Origin: Streptomyces cucumeris
GTDB taxonomy: Bacteria; Actinomycetota; Actinomycetes; Streptomycetales; Streptomycetaceae
Reading direction: 5' to 3'
DNA length: 64,000 bases
Assembly (NCBI RefSeq): GCF_024295805.1
Contig: NZ_JANCLX010000001.1
Location: 411,846 to 475,845, forward strand
In this document: one piece after another, positions 44,177 through 53,993 of the stretch
How positions within the stretch are numbered: the first letter of the stretch is position 1
How the letters are laid out: each line of letters begins with the position of its first letter
Notes under the pieces: model-generated
Databases searched by the model: none
The model's input: only the letters and a program-made list of their open reading frames with translations
What the model was told of the DNA's origin: nothing
Program-made: the position numbers and the translations under genes

Positions 44177-45178
44177 ATGGACTTCGGACTCGTCCTTCAG
44201 ACGGATCCGCCCGCGTCAGGGGTGGTCGACCTGATGCAACGCGCCGAGAACAACGGCTTCCGCTACGGCTGGACCTTCGACTCCGCCGTGCTGTGGCAGG
44301 AGCCCTTCGTCATCTACAGCCGCATCCTGGACCACACCGAGCGGCTGATCGTCGGACCGATGGTCACCAACCCCGGCACCCGCACCTGGGAGGTCACCGC
44401 CTCCACCTTCGCCACCCTCAACGACATGTACGGCAACCGCACGGTCTGCGGGATCGGCCGCGGTGACTCCGCGATGCGGGTGGCGGGCCGCAGGCCCAAC
44501 ACACTGGCCCGGCTGGGCGAGGCCATCGACACCATCCGCGACCTCGCCGAGGGCCGCGAAGCCGTCGTGGACGGCAACCCGGTGCGCATCCCGTGGGTCG
44601 AGGACGGCCGGCTGCCGGTGTGGATGGCCGCCTACGGCCCCAAGGCCCTGGCGCTGACCGGGCAGAAGGCCGACGGCTTCATCCTCCAGCTCGCCGACCC
44701 GTTCCTGACGGAGTGGATGGTCAAGGCGGTGCGGGACGCCGCCGCCGCGGCCGGGCGCGACCCCGACTCCGTCACCATCTGCGTCGCCGCCCCCGCGTAC
44801 GTCGGGGACGACCTGGACCACGCGCGTGAGCAGTGCCGGTGGTTCGGCGGGATGGTCGGCAACCACGTCGCCGATCTCGTCTCCCGCTACGGTGAGCACT
44901 CCGGCGCCGTTCCCGAGTCCCTGACCGCGTACATCAAGGAGCGGCAGGGCTACGACTACAGCCACCACGGCCGCACCGGGAACCCGGACACCGCCTTCGT
45001 CCCCGACGAGATCGTCGACCGCTTCTGTCTGCTGGGCCCGGTGGAGGCGCATATCGAGAAGCTGGAGCGGCTGCGGTCGCTCGGTGTCGACCAGTTCGCC
45101 GTCTACGCGATGCACGACGCCAAGGAGGCGACCATCGACGCCTACGGCGAGCGGATCATCCCCGCCTTCGGCGGCTGA
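44177..45178 (+). CDS. LLM-class F420-dependent oxidoreductase (TIGR03842 type)
   Basis: A 333-residue luciferase-like monooxygenase-fold protein. MDFGLVLQTDPPASGVVDLM, GMGR-like CGIGRGDSAMRVAGRRPNTL, and PVWMAAYGPKALALTGQKAD match the TIGR03842 family; it probably uses reduced F420 or FMN. It lies 20 bp after hydA with TGGAGC before the ATG and is followed by the operon terminator. No conventional dihydropyrimidine dehydrogenase is present, so it may supply or use the dihydropyrimidine redox step (inference). Confidence 0.87.
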   Translation: MDFGLVLQTDPPASGVVDLMQRAENNGFRYGWTFDSAVLWQEPFVIYSRILDHTERLIVGPMVTNPGTRTWEVTASTFATLNDMYGNRTVCGIGRGDSAMRVAGRRPNTLARLGEAIDTIRDLAEGREAVVDGNPVRIPWVEDGRLPVWMAAYGPKALALTGQKADGFILQLADPFLTEWMVKAVRDAAAAAGRDPDSVTICVAAPAYVGDDLDHAREQCRWFGGMVGNHVADLVSRYGEHSGAVPESLTAYIKERQGYDYSHHGRTGNPDTAFVPDEIVDRFCLLGPVEAHIEKLERLRSLGVDQFAVYAMHDAKEATIDAYGERIIPAFGG

Positions 45179-45184
45179 CTCCCC

Positions 45185-45216
45185 CCGCGGGCCGGTCCAC
45201 CGGGACCGGCCCGCGG
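45185..45216 (+). terminator. Terminator of the pyrimidine-degradation operon
   Basis: A perfect 14-bp stem (CCGCGGGCCGGTCC with GGACCGGCCCGCGG) and a 4-nt loop, 6 bp after the stop of the LLM gene. Confidence 0.8.
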
Positions 45217-45268
45217 CATCCGCCCACCCTCTCTCCCCGTATCGCCGTCCCGAACGAAGAGGGTCGCC

Positions 45269-46804
45269 ATGACCGCCACCGCACCGCCCCCCGCCGAGCC
45301 CGGCCGGACCACCCACCCCGACGGCCGCGTCGAGCTGCCACCCGGCGCCTCCCTGGCCGACAGCCGCTTCTGCAACGAGGACCTGCGGCCGGTCCCGGTC
45401 GCCGAACGCCGCTGGACCACCTACAACTTCACCGCGCTGTGGATCGGCATGGCCCACAACATCCCCTCCTGGACCCTGGCCTCCGGTCTGGTCGCCCTCG
45501 GCATGGACTGGAAGCAGGCCGTCTTCACCATCGCCCTGGCCAATGTCATCGTGCTGCTGCCGATGCTGCTCACCGGCCACGCCGGGCCCAAGTACGGGAT
45601 CCCCTTCCCGGTGCTGGCACGCGCCTCGTTCGGACTGCGCGGTGCCAACCTCCCCGCGCTCATCCGGGCCGCCGTGGCCTGCGCCTGGTTCGGCATCCAG
45701 ACCTGGATCGGCGGACAGGGCATCTACATCCTGCTGGGCAAGGTGTTCGGCGGCGGCTGGGCGACGGCCGGGGAGATCGGCGGCTACCCCTGGACCCTGT
45801 GGCTGTGCTTCGTCGTCTTCTGGGCGCTGGAACTGGCCATCATCTACCGGGGTATGGAGACTCTGAGACGGTTCGAGAACTGGGCCGCGCCCTTCGTGCT
45901 CATCGGAGCCGTGGTGCTGCTGGTCTGGATAGCCGTCAAGGCGGGCGGGTTCGGCTCGCTGCTCGACCAGCCCTCCAAACTGGGCTGGGGCAGTGACTTC
46001 TGGCCCGTCTTCTTCCCCGCCCTCATGGGCATGATCGGTTTCTGGGCCACCCTCTCCCTCAACATCCCCGACTTCACCCGCTTCGGCGCGGGCCAGCGGG
46101 CCCAGGTGTGGGGACAGTCCCTCGGCCTGCCCACCACCATGACGGCCTTCGCCCTGCTGTCGGTCTTCGTGACCTCCGGCTCCGAGGCCGTCTACGGCGA
46201 GGCCATCTGGGATCCGGTGGCGCTCGCGGGCAAGACGGACAATGTCTTCGGTCTGCTCTTCGCGCTGGTGACGGTGCTGATCGCCACCATCTCGGTCAAC
46301 ATCGCGGCCAATGTCGTCTCGCCCGCCTATGACCTGGCCAATCTGGCGCCGAAGCTGATCAGCTTCCGCACCGGGGCGCTGATCACCGGGATCGTCGGTG
46401 TGGTGATCTTCCCCTGGAAGCTCACCTCCACCCCCGAGCTGTACATCTTCACCTGGCTCGGTGTCGTCGGCGGACTGCTCGGCACCGTCGCCGGAGTGCT
46501 GATCGCCGACTACTGGATCATCCGCCGTACGGTGCTCGACCTCGCCGATCTCTACCGGCCCGGGGGCCGCTACTGGTACGTCTCCGGCTGGAACTGGCGG
46601 GCCGTGGCCGCCTTCGCCGTCGGCGGGGTGCTCGCGGTGGGCGGTTCGTACTCCCACCCCGGCAAGGGCCCGTTCCCGGAGGACGGACTGATCCCGTTCC
46701 TCCAGCCGCTGGCCGACTACGGCTGGGCGGTCGGACTCGGGGCCTCCCTGGTGCTCTACACCGCGCTGATGCTGCCCGGGGCCGCCAGGCACCGCACCGG
46801 CTGA
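45269..46804 (+). CDS. NCS1-family nucleobase/hydantoin/allantoin permease
   Basis: A 511-residue cation symporter with about twelve transmembrane helices. FCNEDLRPVPVAERRWTTYN and FTALWIGMAHNIPSWTLASG form the NCS1 N-terminal signature. GPKYGIPFPVLARASFG and AWFGIQTWIGGQGIY line the substrate site as in Mhp1. It likely imports uracil, hydantoin, dihydropyrimidine or allantoin for the upstream operon. It lies beyond the operon terminator, so read-through or its own promoter must drive it. The ATG at 45269 has GAAGAGGGTCGCC before it. Confidence 0.92.
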   Translation: MTATAPPPAEPGRTTHPDGRVELPPGASLADSRFCNEDLRPVPVAERRWTTYNFTALWIGMAHNIPSWTLASGLVALGMDWKQAVFTIALANVIVLLPMLLTGHAGPKYGIPFPVLARASFGLRGANLPALIRAAVACAWFGIQTWIGGQGIYILLGKVFGGGWATAGEIGGYPWTLWLCFVVFWALELAIIYRGMETLRRFENWAAPFVLIGAVVLLVWIAVKAGGFGSLLDQPSKLGWGSDFWPVFFPALMGMIGFWATLSLNIPDFTRFGAGQRAQVWGQSLGLPTTMTAFALLSVFVTSGSEAVYGEAIWDPVALAGKTDNVFGLLFALVTVLIATISVNIAANVVSPAYDLANLAPKLISFRTGALITGIVGVVIFPWKLTSTPELYIFTWLGVVGGLLGTVAGVLIADYWIIRRTVLDLADLYRPGGRYWYVSGWNWRAVAAFAVGGVLAVGGSYSHPGKGPFPEDGLIPFLQPLADYGWAVGLGASLVLYTALMLPGAARHRTG

Positions 46805-46927
46805 GGCTCCCGGGCGGCTGACGGCCGGCAGTCGGCGGCTCCGGGACGGTGAGGGGGTTCACCTCGGTGACACCCTCCGTCCGCCACCTGGTCACCGGCT
46901 GTCGGAGCGGCATGGTTCGATGAACGT

Positions 46928-47755
46928 ATGATCGATCAATTTCTCACTGGTGATCTGTCCGATGTCGAGGAGGCGGTCCGCAAGGCGGCAGCCGCCGAGA
47001 TCATGCCGCGCTTCCGACAGCTCGCCGAGCACGAGATCATCGAGAAGAACGGCCCGCACGACCTCGTCACCACCGCCGACCGGCTCGCCGAGCAGCATCT
47101 GGCCGCCTCGCTGACCAGCCTGCTGCCCGGCTCGGCCGTGGTGGGCGAGGAGGGTGTGCACGCCGACCCCTCGATCCTCGGCGCGCTCGGCGGCGACGCC
47201 CCGGTGTGGATCGTCGACCCGGTCGACGGCACCCGGCAGTTCGTCCACGGCGATCCGGGCTTCGCGACCCTGGTCGCCCTGGCCCACCACGGCGAACTGC
47301 TCGTCTCCTGGACCTTCGCCCCGGCGGTGGACGAGATGGCCGTGGCCCGGCGCGGTCAGGGTGCCCTGCTGAACGGGGAGCCGATCCGCTCCGGCTCGCC
47401 GGAGCCCGGCGCGACCCTCGAAGTGGCCATCTCCCACTTCGACTTCACCACCGACGCGGAGAAGCGCGCCCTGGCCGGTCTGAGCACCCCGGGCGTCGCA
47501 CCGCGGCCGTGTGGTTCGGCCGGTCTGGAGTATCTGAAGGTGGCCCGGGGACAGCTCGACGCCCTCGCCTTCACCTGGGAGAACGCCTGGGACCACGCCG
47601 CGGGACTGCTGCTGGTGGCCGAGGCGGGCGGTACCAGCGCCACCCTGGCCGGGGAACCGTTCCGCATTATTGGCGGAAACGCGCTGCCTTTCACAGCGGC
47701 CCGGGACGAGGCCACCGCACGGCATATCCTGAGCCTGCTGGCCGCCGCCGGCTGA
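46928..47755 (+). CDS. Inositol-monophosphatase-family enzyme
   Basis: A 275-residue Mg-dependent phosphatase fold. Metal sites: VGEEGVHAD (Glu), the DPVDGTRQFVHG box with two metal Asps, and the C-terminal WENAWDHAAGLLLVAEAGG with the last Asp. It could act on inositol phosphate, histidinol phosphate or a nucleotide such as PAP; nothing nearby decides. No Shine-Dalgarno is evident before the ATG. Confidence 0.88.
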   Translation: MIDQFLTGDLSDVEEAVRKAAAAEIMPRFRQLAEHEIIEKNGPHDLVTTADRLAEQHLAASLTSLLPGSAVVGEEGVHADPSILGALGGDAPVWIVDPVDGTRQFVHGDPGFATLVALAHHGELLVSWTFAPAVDEMAVARRGQGALLNGEPIRSGSPEPGATLEVAISHFDFTTDAEKRALAGLSTPGVAPRPCGSAGLEYLKVARGQLDALAFTWENAWDHAAGLLLVAEAGGTSATLAGEPFRIIGGNALPFTAARDEATARHILSLLAAAG

Positions 47756-47794
47756 CGTTCCACGATCCTCAATGGCGAGGAGGAGGAGGCCGAC

Positions 47795-49213
47795 GTGCCG
47801 TCGATGCTCGACGCGGTTGTGGTGGGTGCCGGACCGAACGGGCTGACCGCGGCCGTCGAACTCGCCCGCCGCGGCTGTGCGGTGGAGGTCTACGAGGCGG
47901 CCGGTGCCATCGGCGGCGGCTCCCGCACCGAGGAGCTCACCCTCCCCGGCTTCCGCCACGACCCCTGCTCCGCCGTGCACCCCCTCGGGGTCGGCTCCCC
48001 GGCCTTCGAACGGATGCCGCTCGCCCGGCACGGTCTGGAGTGGCTGCACCCCGAGCTGGCGCTCGCCCATCCCTTCCCGGACGGTTCCGCGGCGGTGCTG
48101 GCCCGTTCGGTCGGCGAGACGGCCATGTCGCTCGGGCCGCGGGACGCCGGGACCTACCGACGGCTGGTCGCGCCCTACCTCGGCAAATGGCACACCTTCG
48201 CGCCCGACATCCTGCGCACCCAGTGGGACGGGGTGCCGCGGGACCCGGCCACCTGGGTCCGGTTCGGGCTGCACGCGCTCCAGCCGTCCACCCTCCTCGC
48301 CCGCCGTTTCCGCGGCGAGAAGGCGAAGGCCCTGATCAGCGGGCTTGCCGGACATGCCATCGCGCCGACCAGCGCGCTGACCACCGCGGCGCCCGCGCTG
48401 ACCTTCGCCGTCGCCGCCCATGAGGTCGGCTGGCCGGTGCCGCGCGGCGGCTCCCAGTCCATCGCGGACGCCCTCGGCTCCTACCTGCGCGAGCAGGGCG
48501 GCACGATCCACGTCGGCACCCCGGTCCGGCGGCTCGATGAACTGCCGCCCGCCCGTGCGTACGTCTTCGACACCTCACCCACCGCACTGGCCCGGATCGC
48601 CGGACTGGGCAACGCCTTCGCCCACTACCGCTACGGGGCCTCCGTCTTCAAGATCGACTACGCCCTGGACGGCCCGGTGCCGTGGACCGCGTCCGAGGCC
48701 CGCCGTGCCGGGACCGTCCATATCGGCCCCTCCGCGGGTGAGATCGGCGCGGCGCTGCGGGCCGCCACCGACGGCCGTGAGCCGACGGTGCCGTTCCTGA
48801 TCGCCGCCCAGCCGTCCCTGCTCGACGCCTCCCGCGCCCCCGAGGGCAAGCACACCTTCTGGGTCTACGGGCATGTGCCCAGCGGCTGGAAGGGCGATGC
48901 CACGGAGGTCATCGAGCGGCAGATCGAGCGGTTCGCCCCCGGTTTCCGCGATCTCGTCCTGGCCCGCGCGGTGGCCGGACCCCCCGAGCTGGCCGCGCGC
49001 AACGCCAACTACGTGGGCGGCGACATCGCCTGCGGTGTCTTCGGCGGCCTCCAGGCGGTGATACGGCCCCGGTTGGCCCGGGTCCCGTACGCCACCCCCC
49101 ACCCCGCCGTCTTCCTGTGCTCCTCGGCGACCCCGCCCGGCCCCGGTGTCCACGGGATGTCGGGGCACCATGCGGCACGGGCGGTGTGGCGGCGGCTGCG
49201 GCAGGGGCGCTAG
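47795..49213 (+). CDS. FAD-dependent oxidoreductase (phytoene-desaturase-like)
   Basis: A 472-residue flavoprotein. The N-terminal Rossmann motif [20 protein letters not shown] and [16 protein letters not shown] bind FAD. The C-terminus [20 protein letters not shown] resembles carotenoid desaturases and related COG1233 proteins. Substrate unknown; no other carotenoid gene is nearby. The GTG start is preceded by a purine-rich GAGGAGGAGGAGG. It is 39 bp behind the phosphatase gene, possibly co-transcribed. Confidence 0.87.
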   Translation: MPSMLDAVVVGAGPNGLTAAVELARRGCAVEVYEAAGAIGGGSRTEELTLPGFRHDPCSAVHPLGVGSPAFERMPLARHGLEWLHPELALAHPFPDGSAAVLARSVGETAMSLGPRDAGTYRRLVAPYLGKWHTFAPDILRTQWDGVPRDPATWVRFGLHALQPSTLLARRFRGEKAKALISGLAGHAIAPTSALTTAAPALTFAVAAHEVGWPVPRGGSQSIADALGSYLREQGGTIHVGTPVRRLDELPPARAYVFDTSPTALARIAGLGNAFAHYRYGASVFKIDYALDGPVPWTASEARRAGTVHIGPSAGEIGAALRAATDGREPTVPFLIAAQPSLLDASRAPEGKHTFWVYGHVPSGWKGDATEVIERQIERFAPGFRDLVLARAVAGPPELAARNANYVGGDIACGVFGGLQAVIRPRLARVPYATPHPAVFLCSSATPPGPGVHGMSGHHAARAVWRRLRQGR

Positions 49214-49234
49214 GGCGGACCGGCCGGTCCGCCC
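49213..49234. terminator. Bidirectional terminator, FAD oxidoreductase and hemC
   Basis: A 22-bp perfect palindrome (GGGCGGACC-GGCC-GGTCCGCCC) starting at the last base of the flavoprotein's stop codon and lying 15 bp from the hemC stop on the other strand. Confidence 0.7.
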
Positions 49235-49249
49235 CGGTGCGTCAGTGCC

Positions 49250-50185
49250 TCAGTGCGGAATGGTGTCGATGACCTCGCGGGCACCCTGGCGCAGCAGCGC
49301 CACCGCCACCGAGGTGCCCAGGGTGGCCGGGTCCAGCGGGCCCGCCCACTCGTGCGCGTCCAGCACCGTCTTGCCGTCCGGGCTGAACACCCGGGCGCGC
49401 AGTGACAGCCGTCCGTCGCGCTCGGCCTTGGCGAACCCCGCGATGGGGGAGTTGCAGTGTCCCTGGAGGACGTGCAGCAGCATCCGCTCCGCCGTGACCT
49501 CCTTCCACGCGTCGGTGTCCCCGAGTCCGGCGACGGCGTCGATGGTCGCGGTGTCGTCCTCGCGGCACTGGAGCCCGAGTACCCCGGCGCCGATCGGCGG
49601 GCACATGGTGTCGACGGAGAGGATCTCGCTGATCACGTCCGTCCGGCCGATGCGCTCCAGACCGGAGACGGCCAGCAGCAGCGCGTCCGCGTCACCGGCC
49701 GCCAGCTTCTCCAGACGGCGGTTGGCGTTGCCGCGCATCGGCACGCACTCGACGTGCGGGTGGGTGACGGCGAGTTGGGCCACCCGCCGTACCGAGGAGG
49801 TGCCGATCCTGGTGCCCTCGGGCATCTGGTCGAGGGTCAGCCCCTCGGGGTGGATCACGGCGTCGCGGATGTCGTCCCGCTTGAGATAGGCGGCGAACAC
49901 GGTGCCCGCGGGCAGCGGCCGGTCGGCGGGCACGTCCTTGATGCAGTGCACGGCCAGATCGGCCTCGCCCGCCAGCAGCGCAGCGTCCACCTCCTTGGTG
50001 AACGCGCCCTTCCCGCCCAGCTTGGACAGATCGCCCATCCACCGGTCGCCGGAGGTGGTCACCGGGATCACCTCGGTACGGATCCCGGGGTGGAGGGCCG
50101 CGAGTTCGGTGCGGACCCGCTCGACCTGGGCCAGGGCCATGGGAGAGGAGCGGGAGACGATGCGGATGAGGTCGGTGGACGACAT
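49250..50185 (-). CDS. hemC: Hydroxymethylbilane synthase
   Basis: A 311-residue porphobilinogen deaminase. It joins four porphobilinogens on a dipyrromethane cofactor. The cofactor Cys lies in [13 protein letters not shown]; substrate-binding Args in [11 protein letters not shown] and [11 protein letters not shown]; the catalytic Asp in [11 protein letters not shown]. That loop differs from the usual SxKDxP form. Streptomyces commonly carry hemC in a haem cluster, and no other haem gene is here, so this may be a second, divergent copy (inference). TATCGT 7 nt before the ATG and no ribosome binding site suggest a leaderless mRNA. Confidence 0.9.
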   Translation of the reverse strand: MSSTDLIRIVSRSSPMALAQVERVRTELAALHPGIRTEVIPVTTSGDRWMGDLSKLGGKGAFTKEVDAALLAGEADLAVHCIKDVPADRPLPAGTVFAAYLKRDDIRDAVIHPEGLTLDQMPEGTRIGTSSVRRVAQLAVTHPHVECVPMRGNANRRLEKLAAGDADALLLAVSGLERIGRTDVISEILSVDTMCPPIGAGVLGLQCREDDTATIDAVAGLGDTDAWKEVTAERMLLHVLQGHCNSPIAGFAKAERDGRLSLRARVFSPDGKTVLDAHEWAGPLDPATLGTSVAVALLRQGAREVIDTIPH

Positions 50186-50192
50186 GGCGTAC

Positions 50193-50198
50193 ACGATA
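50193..50198 (-). promoter_or_regulatory. -10 box of leaderless hemC transcript
   Basis: TATCGT on the minus strand, ending 7 nt before the ATG at 50185. No clear -35. Confidence 0.45.
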
Positions 50199-50291
50199 GG
50201 GCGTCCGGGAGGGGCCCCGTGCCATGACGCGGTCGGGGTGACGAGCCGCACGTCCGTACCGTCGGCCGCCTCACCGCGGGCGCCCTCCCCC

Positions 50292-53200
50292 TTACCGCAG
50301 GTGGCGCCCGAAGTCCTCGGCCACCAGGGCCGCCAGATCGAGATACGCCTCGCGGGTCCTCGACCGCAGCAGAGCGAGGTCCGGTTCGCCACCGTCGGCC
50401 AGATGCCGGTCGAAGGGAACGGCGACCACACCACGGCAGCGGCTCCGGAAGTGCGCCACCACATCGTCGGTGTTCACCGTCGCCCCGGGGTCCCGGACCC
50501 CCGAGACGACGGTGACGCTGCGGGAGATCAGGTCCCGGTAGCCGTGTGCGGTGAGCCAGTCGAGGGTGGTGCTCGCACTGCCCGCACCGTCCACCGACGC
50601 GCTGGAGAGGACGACCAGTTGGTCGGCGAGATCCAGCACCCCGCGCATCGTGCTGTAGAGCAGCCCTGGGCCGGTGTCGGTCAGGGTGAGCGGGTACTGC
50701 CTGCCCAGGATGTCGATGACGCGGCGGTAGTCCGCGTCGTCGACCGGCAGGGCGGTGGGCTCCACGTCGCTCGCGAGCACCTCCAGTCCCGACGGGAGTC
50801 GTGAGGTGAACCGCCTGATGTCCATATAGCTGTGGAGGTACGGGAGCGCGATGACCAGGTCGCGGATGGTCGCGCCGGTCTCCAGCCGCACCCGGTGGGC
50901 GAGGGTGCCCGCGCCGGGTTTGGCGTCCAGTGCGATGACCTTGTCCTGCCGTTCGGCAGCCAGTACGGAGCCGAGCGCCAGGGTGGTCGTGGTCTTGCCG
51001 ATGCCGCTCTTGAGGCTGATCACCGCGATGCGGTAGGGGGCGGGCCGCAACGGCGTACGGATCAGCTCCAGTCTGCGCTGCCGCTCCGCCGCCTTGGCCC
51101 GGCCGCCGAGCCGAAGTCGGGAGGCGATGGTCGGTCTGGCAGGTTTCGGCGGAGCGGTCATGGCGGGTGGGGCGGCCGGGGCCTGGTGGAGCAGACCATC
51201 GAGGTCGAGGAAGTCCCCATAGCCCTGGGGGGTAGGGGACGCGCTGCCCAGGGGCTGATGCTCGTAGCGGGCCAGCACTTCGGCGACCTGATGTGCCGTC
51301 GGGCGGAGTCTGGGGTCAGGGTCGAGGCACGCCTCGATCGTGGCGCGCGGACTCACCCCGGGGATGTCCCGCCACGGGAAGTCCTCCCACCGGCCGGTGC
51401 CGGCACTGCGCCCTCCCATGGCCTGGAGGATCCGGCCGAGCGCGAGGACGTCGTCCGCCGCGGCGGGCGACGCCCACACGTCGTCGACGAAGGAGACCGC
51501 CTCCCAGCCGACCAGCTTCACGGCATCGTCCACGACGAGCACCGTTGCGGTGGTGAGTCCGCCGTGGACGATGTGCCGATCGGCGCACCGGGCGACGGCT
51601 TTGGCGAGGCTCCGGCCGATACGGAGGAACCGGTCGCCGTTCCAGCCGGGCGCCCCGGCAGACAGGAGGCTCAGCAGATCGGTGGGCAGCGAACCGTCGG
51701 CGGTGCGGAGGAACTCCTCCGCCATGAACGGTGGCGCCTCGGAACTGCGCAGCAGCCGGGGCGCGTAATGGCCGTCCATCTGACGCAGTGCCTGGGTCCG
51801 TGCCCACAGCCAGTAGTCTCCGGGCTCCGCGCCCGCGTGGGGTGCGCGCACCACCGCGAACTGGCCTTGGCCGAAGCCGATATAGGTCACGATCCGGGCG
51901 TCCGACGCGAGCCTCCCGGCGATTTGGTAGGGGCCCAGGGAGACCGGGACATCGTCGGACAGCGTGACGGTGCCGTGCCGGGACCGCTCCGGCGGGACCA
52001 GCGGCGGAGGCGGCGTCGTGAACGACGCGGGTACGGGGGTCGCCGGGCGGGCCGGGAGACCCGGACCGGGTCCGATGCGGATGCCGCAGGTATCGCAGTA
52101 TTCGCTGTCGCCCCGTACCGGGGCCCCGCACTCCGGGCACAGATCCGCCGGGGCGACGGTGATGTCCCAGCCGCAGGTACCGCAGTAGCGGTCGAGGGGT
52201 TCCAACGGCTCTGCGCACGTCGGGCACGCGGTGGGCGACGGCGCGGCCTGAGCGGACTCCGTCCGGCGGTCGGGCCCCCGCAGGCCCAGGGTGGGGGGTT
52301 CCGTCCCGCTCCCCGGGGCCGCCGCAAGCTCCACCGGCAGGGCCGGGGCCCCGAAGCGGGCGGCCAGGCGCGGGCCCACCTCGGCGAACGCCCGCGCACC
52401 GGGCGGCAGGACATCCGGTCCCGACGGATGGGCCAGCCAGGCGGGGAAATCGGGTGAACGGCCCGCCAGATCGGACAGGGTGCGGCCGATATGGCGCCCG
52501 GTGGCGATGAGTTCGGCGGTCGGAACGGCGTCCAGCAGCCCCGTCCGGGCCGCCTCCGGGAAGTCGAAGACCCGGTGCCGGGGCGGCAGCAGCCCCGCCC
52601 AGGGCCCCGCGTCGGCGGGCCGCAGCAGTCCGCCGAGGAAGACCTCGGCGAGGTGTGCGGTATCCGCCTGCCAGGGCACGGCGGCCTGCACCAGCCGCAT
52701 CACCGGCACCGACACCGGGGCGACCGCCGCCAGATGAGCGGCCAGCCGGTACGCCTCGGGGGAGGCGGCGTCGCGGAAGCGCTGGACGCTTCCCAGCCCG
52801 TCGGCCGTAGCGGCCGCCCGGTGCGGTGCCGGTTCCGGGCGGCCGAGCAGGGGCAGCAGCGCGCTGCCGCCCGGCGAGGCGACCAGCCGGGCCCATGTCG
52901 CCATCGCCCCCGGCTCCGGTTCGATCACCGGCACCGGAACGCCGTCGAACGCCGCCAGGCCCGCCGGGAGTACGGGATCGCTCACCCGCCACGCGGTGTT
53001 GGGGGCGCCGCTGCGGCGGGTCGTCACCCGCCAGCGGTGCGCGCGGATACCGGAGCCGTCCCACATCCGGTGCGGCAGGGCGTGCAGGATCGCCGTGGGC
53101 CCGCAGCGGGCCCAGCGCCGTACGGCCTCGTGCTTGCGGCCGTCCCGCCAGGCCGGGCCCATACCGTCGCTCAGCACCAGCACCAGCGTCTGGCCGGACG

Positions 53201-53990
53201 GATCGGCCAGGGCCCGCGGCGGCATCGGCGCGGCCGCCGGATCGAAGGGGCGGGCGCTCAACCGCGGCGGGGCGGTGGGGTCCGGAGCGCTCAGACCGTA
53301 CGTCCGCACCAGGCGGAACGCGCCCAGCCGTTCCGTCATCGCGTGGATCTCGGCGGCCAGCCGCTGCCACAGCAGCATCGAGATCCCGTCGTCGATCACC
53401 AACGCCAGATCCAGCCAGCGTTCACGCGCCGGGCGGAGCGCGACGTCCGGCAGTCCGGTCTCGGCCAGCGCCGTCACCGTGGCGTCGATGTCCACCTCGT
53501 GCCGGGCGACGCTGGGCCGGTGCTGCCGGAGCGGGCGCAGCGCGCGTCCGATCCGGAGCTCGGCGCGCAGCGCCTTGCCCTCGGGGACGCGCAGCGCGAG
53601 CGCGCCGGACGGACCGGCGTGCGGCGGGCCGTGGGCGTCGGAGCCGTCCGGGACGGCATGCAGTCCGGCGGTCCGGACGTCCTCCGGTACGGCCGACGGC
53701 GGCCCCGCCGACGGCCGGACGGGCTCCGGCGGCGGGTCCGCCGACCGCTGGGCGCCCGCCGCGCCGCCGTCCGCGCCGGAGGGGTCACGCGCGACGTCCG
53801 GCGGGTCGTCGGCCGCGGCCCGGCGGTCCAGGGCGCGGCGCAGCGGCGCGTCGGCGCCGTCCGCGGGCAGCCGTGCGGCCAGCCACAGCGCGTCCAGCAG
53901 CTCTTCGCGGGCCAGGGTGACGCCACTGGACTCGAGGACGGAACGCAGCGCGCCCAGCCGTTCATCGAGCCGTTCGGCGTCAGGGGCCAT
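50292..53990 (-). CDS. vWA-like / zinc-ribbon / pseudokinase / MinD fusion (SAV_2336-type)
   Basis: A 1232-residue multidomain protein. Residues 1-60 are a helical SAV_2336-type N-domain; 60-135 a Pro/Ala linker. About 190-380 is a vWA-like domain ([26 protein letters not shown]) whose MIDAS is altered (DDGIS). About 400-560 is helical. Residues 589-635 form a double zinc ribbon (Cys589/592/603/606 and 618/621/632/635). Residues ~685-910 are kinase-like but dead: HGGLTTATV replaces HRDLKPxN, GWE replaces DFG, and the Gly loop is lost. Residues 985-1232 are a ParA/MinD ATPase with deviant Walker A KSGIGKT and DTGPGLL. Last gene of the operon, 3 nt after the MoxR gene. Confidence 0.85.
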   Translation of the reverse strand: MAPDAERLDERLGALRSVLESSGVTLAREELLDALWLAARLPADGADAPLRRALDRRAAADDPPDVARDPSGADGGAAGAQRSADPPPEPVRPSAGPPSAVPEDVRTAGLHAVPDGSDAHGPPHAGPSGALALRVPEGKALRAELRIGRALRPLRQHRPSVARHEVDIDATVTALAETGLPDVALRPARERWLDLALVIDDGISMLLWQRLAAEIHAMTERLGAFRLVRTYGLSAPDPTAPPRLSARPFDPAAAPMPPRALADPSGQTLVLVLSDGMGPAWRDGRKHEAVRRWARCGPTAILHALPHRMWDGSGIRAHRWRVTTRRSGAPNTAWRVSDPVLPAGLAAFDGVPVPVIEPEPGAMATWARLVASPGGSALLPLLGRPEPAPHRAAATADGLGSVQRFRDAASPEAYRLAAHLAAVAPVSVPVMRLVQAAVPWQADTAHLAEVFLGGLLRPADAGPWAGLLPPRHRVFDFPEAARTGLLDAVPTAELIATGRHIGRTLSDLAGRSPDFPAWLAHPSGPDVLPPGARAFAEVGPRLAARFGAPALPVELAAAPGSGTEPPTLGLRGPDRRTESAQAAPSPTACPTCAEPLEPLDRYCGTCGWDITVAPADLCPECGAPVRGDSEYCDTCGIRIGPGPGLPARPATPVPASFTTPPPPLVPPERSRHGTVTLSDDVPVSLGPYQIAGRLASDARIVTYIGFGQGQFAVVRAPHAGAEPGDYWLWARTQALRQMDGHYAPRLLRSSEAPPFMAEEFLRTADGSLPTDLLSLLSAGAPGWNGDRFLRIGRSLAKAVARCADRHIVHGGLTTATVLVVDDAVKLVGWEAVSFVDDVWASPAAADDVLALGRILQAMGGRSAGTGRWEDFPWRDIPGVSPRATIEACLDPDPRLRPTAHQVAEVLARYEHQPLGSASPTPQGYGDFLDLDGLLHQAPAAPPAMTAPPKPARPTIASRLRLGGRAKAAERQRRLELIRTPLRPAPYRIAVISLKSGIGKTTTTLALGSVLAAERQDKVIALDAKPGAGTLAHRVRLETGATIRDLVIALPYLHSYMDIRRFTSRLPSGLEVLASDVEPTALPVDDADYRRVIDILGRQYPLTLTDTGPGLLYSTMRGVLDLADQLVVLSSASVDGAGSASTTLDWLTAHGYRDLISRSVTVVSGVRDPGATVNTDDVVAHFRSRCRGVVAVPFDRHLADGGEPDLALLRSRTREAYLDLAALVAEDFGRHLR

Positions 53991-53993
53991 GGG

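Noticed and set aside
44216..46792. 858-aa minus-strand frame opposite the LLM and NCS1 genes
   Set aside because: Spans two real genes and a terminator on the other strand; low-complexity Gly/Asp/Glu composition.
50940..51950. Active protein kinase within the 1232-aa protein
   Set aside because: Catalytic Asp, Asn and DFG are all replaced; only the fold appears to remain, so I call it a pseudokinase.
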